From assembly GCF_017814945.1 (NCBI RefSeq), contig NZ_JAGIPX010000029.1, forward strand, positions 1 through 64,000: DNA of 64,000 nt, read 5' to 3'. Below, piece after piece: positions 41,699-52,134 of this stretch. Source of the stretch: Paraburkholderia sp. LEh10. GTDB taxonomy: Bacteria > Pseudomonadota > Gammaproteobacteria > Burkholderiales > Burkholderiaceae. How positions within the stretch are numbered: position 1 is the stretch's first letter; each line of letters starts with the position of its first letter. A program made the position numbers and the translations under genes. The notes beneath the pieces are model-generated. The model searched no databases. It saw only the letters and a list, made by a program, of their open reading frames with translations, and was not told the origin of the DNA.

Positions 41699-42035
41699 GT
41701 AGCCTGACCTGCTGCAATTCTACGCCCGCACACGCGACGAGGCAGGGCGGGTCCGGTCGCACGCCGCGTGTGCGGCGCGGCCGCCGAGCTCGTCGTGTCG
41801 CTCGTTGCTTTGCGGCACGATCGCGGTGGCATGTGCTGATACAGCTGACAGACGTCTGAATGAGGATGCCAGGCTCGGGCCACTTCATCGCGTGGAAGTG
41901 GCTACAGACGCGCGTCCCGTTACGATGCAATGGCCTTGATCCCGTAATATGCGAGCGCATCACTTCCCAGGCAAACCAGGGCGGGCAATACCCTCAAGTC
42001 GAGATTTGCCGGCACAGACAGCTCGCGCCTTGGTG

Positions 42036-42369
42036 CGGAACGCTGACCAAGCCTATGGGGGTGGCGCGCCCAAGCTCCCGAACCCCAGCTGTTATGGCCT
42101 CGTGCTGCACGTCTTGAACGAAACCGGCGAACCCGCGCTGCTTGACGCGCTGGAACGCACGCTCGACCACATGGCGGCCGGGCGGCATCTATGACCCGCT
42201 CGGCGGCGGGCTCGACCGCTATAGCGTCGACGCACGTTGAGCTTGAGCCGTGCCGCACTTCGAGAAAATGCTCTCTGACAACGGCCAGCTTGTGAAGCTG
42301 TACGCGGATGCCTACCGCCTGACCGGCAAGCGCACATGGCGCCGCATCTTTGAGGAGACCCTCGCCTAG
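42036..42369 (+). pseudogene. DUF255/YyaL-type protein remnant
   Basis: The text YGGGAPKLPNPSCYGLVLHV, GEPALLDALERTLDHMAAG, then in other frames GIYDPLGGGLDRYSVDA, VPHFEKMLSDNGQLVKLYAD and AYRLTGKRTWRRIFEETLA, is the alpha/alpha-barrel part of YyaL (spermatogenesis-associated 20-like) proteins. A frame break after HMAAG and an insertion after VDAR interrupt it. The thioredoxin-like front and the rest of the barrel are missing. Confidence 0.75.
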
Positions 42370-42777
42370 CGGCATCGTGCTTTTCGCGCCGCTTTGCCTT
42401 GAAGTCTTTGAAATCCAAATCCCCTACATATCGTTGAGCCTCTATCAGCGCGCAGTTGAGCAGATATTCATAACGCTGAACATCTTTCGCCATCGCGGTG
42501 GGAGCGGCAGGCGGCGAGATAGGAAATCGTGCATCCGGCGACTCTCATGCTGGCCGGGAGCCAATAGCCGTCACCTTCAACTGAAAAATTGAACATAGGG
42601 TTCCCCGCCATTGGCAGCGATACATTCGACGGCCTCCACGCCGACGTTCGCGGCACGAACATCATTGGTAGTTCGGATTTTACTGGTCTCTCTCAGGGGG
42701 CGATCTTTGCGGAGCCATCACGCATTTACGCGCGTGCTAGTATTTGGACAAGGCAACCCATGATTGAGGTGGCCGTA
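42370..42777. other. Region without a supported gene
   Basis: About 400 bases after the DUF255 remnant. Short frames show no family character. It includes a likely start region for the small membrane ORF that follows. Confidence 0.35.
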
Positions 42778-42924
42778 ATGCGACTGATTCACATACCCCA
42801 TCGGCATTCAATCGACGATCCGGCTCAGTGCAAGCGACAGATTCTCATTGCGACAATCCTCGGAATTTTGTGCGCGCTTGCTTTGTGGAAGCTCGCGGTA
42901 TTGCTGGGCGCATTTCCTCATTGA
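42778..42924 (+). CDS. Small membrane ORF
   Basis: A 48-residue frame (MRLIHIPHRHSIDDPAQCKR) with one convincing membrane helix (ILIATILGILCALALWKLAV). GAGGTGG lies 6-8 bases before ATG 42778. The strong hydrophobic helix and ribosome site favour a real gene, but it has no known relatives that I recognise. Confidence 0.45.
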   Translation: MRLIHIPHRHSIDDPAQCKRQILIATILGILCALALWKLAVLLGAFPH

Positions 42925-42939
42925 TTGGCTACCATTCTC

Positions 42940-43234
42940 TGCAGATGCCGATAGAGCGATGCGGTCGATGCGGTCGATTTCCGTGATGATTAGCGTGCCT
43001 GCATTTTCACGCATGCGGCGTGGCATTGTCGCCTTTCACCATTCCGCGTCCGAAGGCCCAGTATTCGGCAATCGTCGCGATCTGCACACCGCTCGCATGC
43101 AATGCGTTGCAGGCAGCAGCATCGGCAAGTTCACAGCATTCATGCTCGTCATCGTGTTCGAGCGTCCAACCGTCTAGCCGCACTTGGCGCGCACGCTCGG
43201 CGAGAATGTCGCGCGCGGCTTGCGAGATTGCCAT
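42940..43234 (-). pseudogene. Phage-type small protein, frameshifted
   Basis: From ATG 43234 MAISQAARDILAERARQVRL, DGWTLEHDDEHECCELADAA and IAEYWAFGRGMVKGD lead to a stop at 43007. Another frame then continues NAGTLIITEIDRIDRIAL. The ERxRQxxxEGWTxEHDDEH and KAGALIxAEIERLDR pair is a conserved phage/prophage protein of about 110-130 residues, so one frameshift and probably a short deletion separate the two halves. Confidence 0.65.
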
Positions 43235-43819
43235 CGCGCCGACATTCGCTGCATCATCGACTTCGTGCTGGGTCTGCTCTCGTCAATCAGCTCCAGTGTC
43301 TTCATCTGGTGCCATCTGTCTTGCACCACAAAGTCGCGCACGACTTTCCGAATGGTATGGAGTGTTTCTCCGATGGTCACTATCGTCGTCCTTACGGTCA
43401 GACCAGGTGGACCGCACCATAGGCCGAATACCTTCACCGGCTTGTTCGCTGCGCCGAGCATCGCGGAGGCCGCATCTATACGCGGGCGCTACCAGCATGG
43501 CACCATGCAGATCAGCATCGCCGGGATCTCTGCAATATGCGGATCGTCGTCAGGACCGATTGTATCGAGGACAGCGACAAGGTCTTCGACATGCGGCATG
43601 CGAACGGGTTGCCGGCGATGTACTTGCGACGCCTCATCGGTTAGCGAAGCCGGTCACTTCAGAACGGTCGGTTCGCGAACGCTCGAATGGACGCGCGAGC
43701 GATTGACGCCGAAGAAGGCCACGACGATTCCTGTGGCGTTTATCTCCCGATCGAGGCGGTCACGGTAGCCGCAGAGAAACCCATAATAGTGCTCATGCTG
43801 CGATTCATTTGATGTCGCC
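43235..43819. other. Degenerate phage-like stretch
   Basis: About 585 bases. Minus-strand text such as VRDFVVQDRWHQMKTLELID (in frame 43461-43174) and HVEDLVAVLDTIGPDDDPHI (about 43600-43510) looks protein-like, but no intact gene with a start and ribosome site was found. It probably continues the prophage remnant to the left. Confidence 0.4.
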
Positions 43820-44041
43820 ATGAAAGATGAAATCTACGCAACCACCACGCACATCGCACGAGTTCGTGTGATGAAGACTGGTGCGGGCACTTATCGAGGA
43901 ATCGTTCATCTGCGAGAAGTGGGGGCCGAACCCGAAGCGGACGATCCGCACGAAACCGAAATGGACTTCGTGCACGAGGATCAGGCACGAGACGCAGCGC
44001 GCGTCCTTGCTAACAAACTGCTTAAAGAACAAGATTCCTGA
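43820..44041 (+). CDS. Short acidic hypothetical protein
   Basis: A 73-residue protein (MKDEIYATTTHIARVRVMKT, GAGTYRGIVHLREVG, DFVHEDQARDAARVLANKLL). The alternating strands followed by a final helix suit a small double-stranded-RNA-binding-like or ferredoxin-like fold. The ribosome site is weak. It stands between phage remnants and the suf operon, with no assigned function. Confidence 0.55.
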   Translation: MKDEIYATTTHIARVRVMKTGAGTYRGIVHLREVGAEPEADDPHETEMDFVHEDQARDAARVLANKLLKEQDS

Positions 44042-44133
44042 ATTGCCGCGCCGATCGTAACGACACAGCAAGAATGCTCACGTGCAGTGATGTCTTTCGT
44101 CTATTCGTGAAAAGGAGTGCTAATGTTGTCAGT

Positions 44134-44160
44134 GAATCAGGACTAAACAGGTACCGATTC
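44134..44160. promoter_or_regulatory. Candidate Rrf2-type operator before the suf operon
   Basis: GAATC and GATTC flank AGGACTAAACAGGTACC, 14 bases upstream of the regulator start. The central GACTAAA resembles half of IscR-type sites. The position suits autoregulation by the first gene of the operon. Confidence 0.4.
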
Positions 44161-44174
44161 GCAGGGAGACACCC

Positions 44175-44719
44175 ATGTTGCGGATGAGCAAGCTTGCCGA
44201 CTATGCCACAGTGATCATGATCACGATGGCACGCGATCCACAGGCCGTGAAGACTGCCGGCAGCCTCGCCGAAACCACCGGCATCCCCGCGCCGACGGTG
44301 TCCAAGGTGATGAAGATGCTCACGCGTGGTGGCGTGCTGGTGTCGGTGCGAGGTGTGAGCGGTGGCTATCAGTTGCCGCTTCCTCCACAGCGGATCACGT
44401 TGTCCGACGTCATTGCAGCTGTCGACGGCCCCTTCGGGATGACCGAATGCAGCGCTCTACCGGGGCTGTGCACGCAGGAGGCGGTATGCAGTGCGCGCGC
44501 CAACTGGCAGAAGGTCAACCGGCTGATATTTGATGCGCTGCGCCAGGTATCGCTGGCCGATATGGCAGGACCGACGCTGAGCGAGGGCGACATCAGCGCG
44601 ATTCACGCGCGCCGCCTTCTGCCGCTGGCACATCCGGGAATCGGCCAAAGGCGTGTGATTCCGGTCTCACCAGCAAGCCAGCAACACCGCGGCCGCACCG
44701 TTGAAAGCGGAGGTCAGGC

Positions 44720-44723
<4 letters not shown>
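44175..44723 (+). CDS. Rrf2-family iron-sulfur regulator of the suf operon
   Basis: A 182-residue Rrf2 protein. The HTH is LAETTGIPAPTVSKVMKMLT and the wing is VRGVSGGYQLPLPPQRITLS. Three cysteines (Cys92, Cys99, Cys105 in MTECSALPGLCTQEAVCSAR) would hold a [2Fe-2S] cluster as in IscR/SufR-like Rrf2 proteins. The C-terminal tail is longer than usual. GGGAGA precedes ATG 44175. The stop overlaps the sufB start as GTGA. It probably senses cluster status and controls the downstream operon. Confidence 0.92.
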
Positions 44724-46168
<1,445 letters not shown>

Positions 46169-46182
46169 CAGGGGCAAGGATC

Positions 46183-46977
46183 ATGCTTGAAATCAGCAAC
46201 CTGAGCGTTGAAGTGGAAGGCAAGCCGATTCTGCGCGGCATCGATCTGTCCGTAAACGCGGGCGAGGTGCACGCGCTCATGGGCCCGAACGGTTCAGGCA
46301 AGAGCACGCTTGCCCATGTACTGGCCGGCGATGAACATTACCGCGTGACAGGCGGCAGCGTGCAGTACGCGGGCCATGACCTGCTCACGCTAGCGCCGGA
46401 GCAACGCGCACGGGAAGGTCTTTTTCTCGCGTTTCAATACCCGGTCGAAATACCGGGCGTGAGCAACGTGTACCTGCTGAAGGCAGCGTTGAATGCGCAG
46501 CGCAAGCATGGCGGCGAGCCCGAACTGGACGCAATGGAATTCCTGCAACTGGTCAAGGAGAAAATGGCGCTCATGCAGATGGACGAAAGCCTGCTGTATC
46601 GCGCGGTGAATGAAGGGTTTTCCGGGGGCGAGAAAAAGCGCAACGAAGTACTGCAGATGGCGGTACTGGAGCCACGCCTCGCGATTCTCGACGAAACTGA
46701 TTCGGGCCTCGATATCGACGCGTTGCAGGTGGTTGCTCGGGGTGTCAATCAGTTGCGCTGCGCCGACCGCGCGATTGTGCTGGTGACGCACTATCAGCGT
46801 CTGCTTGAGTATGTCGTGCCCGATTACGTGCATGTGCTTTCGCAGGGGCGAATCGCGCAGTCGGGGACGCGCGAACTGGCGCTTGAACTGGAACGCAAGG
46901 GTTACGGCTGGCTCAGTGCGAATGCACCCACTGAGCCGCAGTCCGGGCTGCCTGCCGCGCACGACCGCAAGGAGTAG
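46183..46977 (+). CDS. sufC: Fe-S assembly ATPase SufC
   Basis: A 264-residue ABC-type ATPase. Walker A is GPNGSGKST, signature FSGGEKKR, Walker B LAILDETDSGLDIDAL and switch His VTHYQRLLEYV. The SufC hallmark GEVHALMGPNG and the LAFQYPVEIPGVSNVYLL stretch are present. It drives conformational change of SufB and SufD. ATG 46183 lies 14 bases after sufB; the longer open frame from 45658 runs through sufB and is not used. Confidence 0.97.
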   Translation: MLEISNLSVEVEGKPILRGIDLSVNAGEVHALMGPNGSGKSTLAHVLAGDEHYRVTGGSVQYAGHDLLTLAPEQRAREGLFLAFQYPVEIPGVSNVYLLKAALNAQRKHGGEPELDAMEFLQLVKEKMALMQMDESLLYRAVNEGFSGGEKKRNEVLQMAVLEPRLAILDETDSGLDIDALQVVARGVNQLRCADRAIVLVTHYQRLLEYVVPDYVHVLSQGRIAQSGTRELALELERKGYGWLSANAPTEPQSGLPAAHDRKE

Positions 46978-46984
46978 ACCTCAA

Positions 46985-48310
46985 ATGAGTGAACGGGCGC
47001 TCGAGCACTTCCATCATTCATTCCAGACGCTGTCGAAGACACTGCCCGGCGCGGAACTTGCATGGTTGCGCAGCGCGCGGCGCCACGCATTCGAGCAGTT
47101 CGAAGCGGTCGGCTTTCCCACGACGCAGTTGGAAGACTGGAAGTACACGAATGTGGCCACCATCGCGAAGCGGCCGTGGCACTTCACGTCGTCACGCAGT
47201 GGTGACCTGGATGTTGCCCGCATCGTGGACGACATCGTGCCCGACAACACGGTGGGCCGGCTCGTATTCGTGAACGGCTGCCATATGCCGAGGCTGTCGC
47301 GCGTGCCGATGTTGCCGGAAGGCGCGTTCGTCGGCGGTTTGACGCGCGCGATCCGCGAGATGCCGGAGCGGCTCAGGGACATCGTTGCACAGCCGGCGCC
47401 GCGAGATGGCTTCGAGGCGCTGAACACGGCATTCCTGAGCGACGGATATGTGGTCCTGCTGCCGCCGGACAGTGCGATCGACGCGCCGCTTGTCACGCTG
47501 TTCCTGACCGACGAAGCCGGGCTCGCGATGCATCCTTTCAATGTGATATTGGCGGGCGCGCGCTCGCGCTGTTCAATTGTCGAGCAGTACGTCGGTATCG
47601 CAGATGACGCGTATCTCCTCAACACGGTGACGAAAATCGTGGCCGGCGACGAGGCGGATGTCCAGCATTGTCGCGTCCAGCAGGAAGCGCGTAGCGCCTT
47701 CCACATTGCACGCGTCGATGTCACGCAGCAACAGGCGAGTCGCTTCACTTCACACTCGTTTGCATTCGGCGGCGCATTGTCACGCACCCAGATTGATACG
47801 CGGCTGCAGGCGGTCGACACTCGCGCCGAGCTGAACGGACTGTATTTCGTAGGCGCGAGACAACATGTGGATCATCACACGCGCATCGATCACGAGAAGC
47901 CGCATGGCACGAGCCGGGAATACTACCGCGGGGTGCTCGACGGCGCGTCGCATGGCGTATTCAATGGCAACGTGATCGTGCGGCGGGACGCGCAGCAGAC
48001 CAACACGCATCAGGCGAACTACAACCTTCTGTTGTCGCGTGACGCACAGATCGACACGAAGCCTCAACTGGAGATCCACGCCGACAACGTGAAGTGCACG
48101 CATGGCGCAACCGTGGGCCAGCTCGACGGAAATCAGCTGTTCTATCTGCGCTCGCGCGGTATCGACGAACGCATCGCGCGGGCGTTGCTGGTATGGGCGT
48201 TTGCGCGCGATAGCGTGGAGCGCGTCAGTATCGGCGTCGTGCGCAGTGGACTGACGAAACTGCTCCTGGCGCGTACGCCGGAAGGTGAGCATATTCGGGG
48301 GCTGATATGA
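46985..48310 (+). CDS. sufD: Fe-S assembly subunit SufD
   Basis: A 441-residue SufD. The N-terminal helical part includes VGFPTTQLEDWKYTNVATIA. The beta-helix core ends with VDHHTRIDHEKPHGTSREYY, LEIHADNVKCTHGATVGQLD and NQLFYLRSRGIDERIARALL, as in the family. The His/Cys of KCTHGATVG is at the SufB interface. AAGGAG lies before ATG 46985. It is coupled by ATGA overlap to sufS. Confidence 0.96.
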   Translation: MSERALEHFHHSFQTLSKTLPGAELAWLRSARRHAFEQFEAVGFPTTQLEDWKYTNVATIAKRPWHFTSSRSGDLDVARIVDDIVPDNTVGRLVFVNGCHMPRLSRVPMLPEGAFVGGLTRAIREMPERLRDIVAQPAPRDGFEALNTAFLSDGYVVLLPPDSAIDAPLVTLFLTDEAGLAMHPFNVILAGARSRCSIVEQYVGIADDAYLLNTVTKIVAGDEADVQHCRVQQEARSAFHIARVDVTQQQASRFTSHSFAFGGALSRTQIDTRLQAVDTRAELNGLYFVGARQHVDHHTRIDHEKPHGTSREYYRGVLDGASHGVFNGNVIVRRDAQQTNTHQANYNLLLSRDAQIDTKPQLEIHADNVKCTHGATVGQLDGNQLFYLRSRGIDERIARALLVWAFARDSVERVSIGVVRSGLTKLLLARTPEGEHIRGLI

Positions 48311-49560
48311 AGCCAATCGAACCTGTGCGCATCCCGGACACCAATACTGTGTTGCGCTGGCGAAGTGACTTTCCGATTCTTCGCGAACGCGTGCACGGCG
48401 CGCCGCTGGTGTATCTCGACAATGGGGCGACCGCCCAGAAGCCTTCAGCCGTGATCGAGGCGGAGCGCGCCTATTACGAGCACATGAATGCGAACGTGCA
48501 TCGTGGCGTGCATCAGTTGTCGCAGCGCGCCACCGACGAGTACGAAAGCGCACGTGCACGGATTGCGCGCTTCGTCAATGCGGCAAGCGCAGAGGAAATC
48601 GTCTTCGTGCGCGGTACGACGGAGGCGATCAACCTTGTCGCGCAGAGCTATCTGCGTCCTGCCGCGAAACCAGGCGACGAAATCCTGATCAGCGCGATGG
48701 AACATCACTCGAACATCGTGCCGTGGCAGCTCGTATGCGAGCAGACGGGCGCGGTCCTGAAGGTCGTCCCGATCGACGATAGCGGCGAACTCGATGTCGA
48801 CGCGTACGGCAGGATGCTCGGCGCACGTACGCGCATGGTGGCGATCACACACGTGTCGAACGCGCTTGGCAGCATCAACCCGGTCGCGAGGCTGATCGAG
48901 GCCGCCCACGTGCACGGCATGCCGGTGCTGCTCGACGGTGCGCAAGCGATAGCCCATCTGCCCGTCGATGTGCGCGCGCTCGATTGCGACTTCTACGCGT
49001 TCTCGGGGCACAAGGTCTATGGCCCGACTGGAATCGGCGTGCTGTACGCAAGGGCGAACCTGCTTGAAGCAATGCCGCCGTGGCAAGGCGGAGGCGACAT
49101 GATTCGCTCGGTCACATTCGAGAAGACCGTTTATAACGACATCCCCTGGAAGTTCGAGGCGGGCACGCCGAACATCTGCGGCGCGATCGCGCTCGCGGCG
49201 GCGCTCGACTATGTAAGCGAAATCGGCCACGAACTGATTGGAGCACATGAGGCTGACATGCTCGCGTATGCGACGGACGCGATGTGCGCAATCCCGCATC
49301 TGCGGCTGATCGGCACCGCGCACGAAAAGGCGGGCATTCTGTCGTTCGTGCTTGATCATGTTCACGCGCACGACATCGGCACGATTCTCGATTCCCGCGG
49401 CGTCGCGGTGCGCGCCGGCCATCATTGCGCGATGCCCGTCATGCAACGCTTTGGCGTGCCGGCAACCGTGCGCGCATCATTCGCGCTATACAACACACGA
49501 GCCGACGTCGACGCGCTCGTCGAAGCAATGGCGCGCGTGCAGGAGGTGTTCGGGCCATGA
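48307..49560 (+). CDS. sufS: Cysteine desulfurase SufS
   Basis: A 417-residue PLP enzyme. The PLP lysine is in FYAFSGHKVYGPTGIGVLYA. The group II active-site cysteine is in VRAGHHCAMPVMQRFG, and MEHHSNIVPWQL and LDGAQAIAHLPVDV are further SufS/CsdA signatures. It removes sulfur from cysteine and passes it to the SufU protein encoded next. It overlaps both neighbours by ATGA. Confidence 0.97.
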   Translation: MKPIEPVRIPDTNTVLRWRSDFPILRERVHGAPLVYLDNGATAQKPSAVIEAERAYYEHMNANVHRGVHQLSQRATDEYESARARIARFVNAASAEEIVFVRGTTEAINLVAQSYLRPAAKPGDEILISAMEHHSNIVPWQLVCEQTGAVLKVVPIDDSGELDVDAYGRMLGARTRMVAITHVSNALGSINPVARLIEAAHVHGMPVLLDGAQAIAHLPVDVRALDCDFYAFSGHKVYGPTGIGVLYARANLLEAMPPWQGGGDMIRSVTFEKTVYNDIPWKFEAGTPNICGAIALAAALDYVSEIGHELIGAHEADMLAYATDAMCAIPHLRLIGTAHEKAGILSFVLDHVHAHDIGTILDSRGVAVRAGHHCAMPVMQRFGVPATVRASFALYNTRADVDALVEAMARVQEVFGP

Positions 49561-50012
49561 GCAGTCTGCGCGACCTGTATCAGGAAGTCATCTTCGACCA
49601 TTACCGGCGACCGAGAAACTGTCATCCGCTGCCGGACGCGAATCACAAGGCCGAGGGGCATAACCCGTTGTGCGGAGATCGCATCACGCTGTATCTGCGC
49701 ATTGAAGACGGTGTCGTGAAAGACGCGGGTTTCGAGGGAGCAGGGTGTGCGATCGCCATCGCGTCAGCATCGCTGATGACGGAGGCGCTGAAGGGCCGCA
49801 CCGAATCGGAAGTAGAGGCGCTCTTCGGAGCGTTCCACGACATGGTGACGACGCCTGCGGGCGCGCCGACGCAACGCGAGGCGGGGCTCGGCAAACTCGC
49901 GGTGCTCTCGGGCGTACGCGAGTTTCCGGCGCGCGTGAAGTGCGCGACGCTGGCATGGCATACGCTGCGCGCGGCTTTGCAGGACGAGCGCGGCACCATA
50001 ACGACGGAGTGA
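49557..50012 (+). CDS. sufU: SufU sulfur-transfer protein
   Basis: A 151-residue IscU-like protein. Cys39 and Asp41 (GHNPLCGDRI), Cys64 (FEGAGCAIAIAS) and Cys129 (ARVKCATLAWHTL) form the zinc site of SufU. The extra loop between Cys64 and Cys129 (FHDMVTTPAGAPTQREAGLG) is typical of SufU rather than IscU. In SufU systems the zinc cysteine accepts sulfur from SufS. No sufE is present, which fits a SufS-SufU pair. Confidence 0.95.
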   Translation: MSSLRDLYQEVIFDHYRRPRNCHPLPDANHKAEGHNPLCGDRITLYLRIEDGVVKDAGFEGAGCAIAIASASLMTEALKGRTESEVEALFGAFHDMVTTPAGAPTQREAGLGKLAVLSGVREFPARVKCATLAWHTLRAALQDERGTITTE

Positions 50013-50040
50013 CGCAAAGAGTGCAAGGAGGTGAGAAGCG

Positions 50041-50397
50041 ATGAACGCATTCGACTGGTTGAAACGGGCTGACGCGCTGGAGCCTGCCGACGGCGATCTG
50101 CGGGCGCGCGTGGTCGAAGCGTTGCGAACAGTATTCGACCCGGAGATTCCCGTCAACATCTACGATCTGGGGCTGGTATATGGCCTGGAAGTGGACGACG
50201 AAGCGGGCCACGTGGTGATCCGCATGACGCTGACTGCGCCGGGCTGTCCCGTCGCGCAGACGTTTCCTGCGACGGTCGAGGACGCGGTGTATTCGGTGTC
50301 CGGCGTGACCGGCGTACGAGTGGAACTGGTGTGGGATCCGCCGTGGACAAAAGAGCGGATGTCAGAGGCCGCACGGTTGCAACTGGGGATGCTTTGA
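50041..50397 (+). CDS. sufT: Fe-S maturation protein SufT (MIP18/DUF59 family)
   Basis: A 118-residue DUF59 protein (VVEALRTVFDPEIPVNIYDL, GLVYGLEVDD, TLTAPGCPVAQTFPATVEDA, RVELVWDPPWTKERMSEAAR). The conserved DPE-IPVNIYDLGL and the Cys of APGCP are present. SufT proteins assist cluster delivery. It starts 28 bases after sufU and 1 base before the Rieske gene. It belongs to the operon. Confidence 0.95.
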   Translation: MNAFDWLKRADALEPADGDLRARVVEALRTVFDPEIPVNIYDLGLVYGLEVDDEAGHVVIRMTLTAPGCPVAQTFPATVEDAVYSVSGVTGVRVELVWDPPWTKERMSEAARLQLGML

Positions 50398-50398
50398 G

Positions 50399-50731
50399 AT
50401 GTCAGACTGGGTCGATGTCGCGGCGATGACGGATTTCCCACCGGGTTCGGTGCGTAGTGTCGACGTAGACGGCGCACAGGTGGCGGTGTTCAACCTGGAT
50501 GGCACCTGTTACGGGATCGAAGATATCTGCCCGCACGATGGCGGCATCCTGACGGGCGGCAAAGTAGAGGGCGACGTGGTGGTGTGTCCACGGCATGGCG
50601 CGCGTTTCTGCATCAGAACGGGTAGGGTGCTTGCGCCACCCGCCTATGAGGACGTGGCGGTGTTTCCGGTGCGCGTCGAGGCCGGTATCGTGCAGGTGCG
50701 CGACGCGCGGTGGGACGAGAATGCTTTCTGA
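50399..50731 (+). CDS. Rieske-type [2Fe-2S] ferredoxin
   Basis: A 110-residue Rieske ferredoxin. Cluster ligands are Cys-x-His in DICPHDGGILTGG and Cys-x2-His in VVCPRHGARFCIRTGRV, with ASN-type PAYEDVAVFPVRVE after. Such small Rieske proteins usually serve ring-hydroxylating dioxygenases, but here it ends the suf operon, so it may supply electrons for cluster assembly. No terminator is obvious after it. Confidence 0.93.
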   Translation: MSDWVDVAAMTDFPPGSVRSVDVDGAQVAVFNLDGTCYGIEDICPHDGGILTGGKVEGDVVVCPRHGARFCIRTGRVLAPPAYEDVAVFPVRVEAGIVQVRDARWDENAF

Positions 50732-51370
50732 AAGGGGGGCGACGAGGCATCGGACCGACGCGGTATGGACCTGTTACACGAATAGTGTTCTACAGTGAAG
50801 GGCACGGTGCCATATCGAAACGTCATGCCGGCCTCATGTAGGTCACCTTTGTGTTCGCGCTATGACTCTGGGGTAATCGTCCTTTTCGTGCTTGTATGGA
50901 CCCGACGCCTTTTGCAAGCTTCGTGTTCGTGATGTCGAAACGGTCTGCATGCATGTGTATCCGGCTTGCCCGTCGGGCGCTTGCTGAAGCACGCCCGCAG
51001 CCTCGATGAGATCCGCGCACCCTGTCCTTAGCAAAATCGCGGCTCGCCGGGAGACGGCAGCCGGCACGAAAAACAGGCTTCAGAGTGCTGGTTCAACCTT
51101 TTTCGTCATCGCTGTGCGGGTGCAGTTCTCCATGAATGTGTGACTCGTCAAGCGCGGGCGCCAGCCCGGCAAAGCGGACGCTTGACGCACCGTCGGTTTG
51201 TCATGCTATGGCATGGCTGTGAGCACGGCACTGGCGTGCTCACAGCCATGCAAAACTGGTTGTTTGAGATTGCCGTTCGGGTTGCTCCTTGTTGCCTTGC
51301 CGGCACTACGCGTTGGAAACGAAGTGTTCGTCGCTACTGAGCAGCGCCTGTACGACGCGACGGGCCAGAA
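50732..51370. other. Intergenic region after the suf operon
   Basis: About 640 bases with no supported protein gene. It contains the perfect 17-bp inverted repeat at 51211-51251 (separate entry). The rest shows nothing recognisable. Confidence 0.45.
51211..51251. repeat. Perfect 17-bp inverted repeat with 7-base loop
   Basis: GCATGGCTGTGAGCACG (51211-51227) and its exact complement CGTGCTCACAGCCATGC (51235-51251) flank GCACTGG. AAAA follows on the plus strand, and no T-run follows on either strand. It is long and perfect enough to be selected or recent. It lies upstream of a broken integrase, so it may be a recombination site, a mobile-element end or an RNA hairpin. Confidence 0.8.
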
Positions 51371-51927
51371 GCGCCGCTGAAGCTGAAGGAGATTTGGGCG
51401 ATACGCGTGCGCCTGCAGCTTTCGTCCCGCGTGCGTGATCTGGCAATGTTCAATCTCGCCATGACAGCAAGCTTCGGGCATGTGATCTGACGAAGCTGCG
51501 CGTGCGCGACGTTTGTCACGGCGAACACGTCGCTAGCCGCGCGACGATCATGCAGCAGAAGACGCAACGGCCTGTACAGTTCGAGATTACCGAACAGACT
51601 CGTGAAAGCGTGGGAGCATGGATCAGGCATGCGGGCTTGCACGCAACCGACTTCCTGTTCCCGAGCAGAATTCACGACTCTCCGCACTTGTCGACACGGC
51701 AATATGCCCGGCTGGTTCATCGGTGGATCGCGTCAATCGGCCTTGACGACACTGCCTACGGCACCCATACGATGCGCCGGACCAAGGTGTCTTTGATCTA
51801 TCGTCGTACGAAGAACCTCAGGGCTGTTCAGTTGTTGCTCGGCCACCGGAAGCTTGAAAGTACAGTGCGCTACCTCGGCATCGAGGTAGATGACGCACTT
51901 GAAATGGCCGAACAGACGGAGGTCTAG
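51371..51927 (+). pseudogene. Tyrosine recombinase, 1-base deletion
   Basis: Frame one reads APLKLKEIWAIRVRLQLSSR and VRDLAMFNLAM to about 51463. A one-base loss (ATGACAGC in place of ATCGACAGC) then moves family text to the frame that continues ACDLTKLRVRDVCHGEHVA, KTQRPVQFEITEQTR, DFLFPSRIHDSPHLSTRQYA, YGTHTMRRTK, LLLGHRKLESTVRYLGIEVD and DALEMAEQTEV. Catalytic Arg, His-x-x-Arg, His and Tyr are all kept in the second part. Otherwise near full length (about 185), so it decayed recently. Confidence 0.85.
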
Positions 51928-52134
51928 GTTGTCGGGCCGGTTAGCGATTGGTCGCTGACCGGCCAGTTGTAGTCTTTCATGCTATCGCTTCGCCGGATAC
52001 TCATGCGTCTCTTTTGCGCCAAGGTTCGGACCTTAAGGGTCCACACGCTAGTGTGAGTTCAAAATCTAAGCAAGGGATTCGTTTTTCCGCTGCAAGCTCA
52101 GCAATCTTTCGGGGCCTGCAGACTGGAGGGACAA

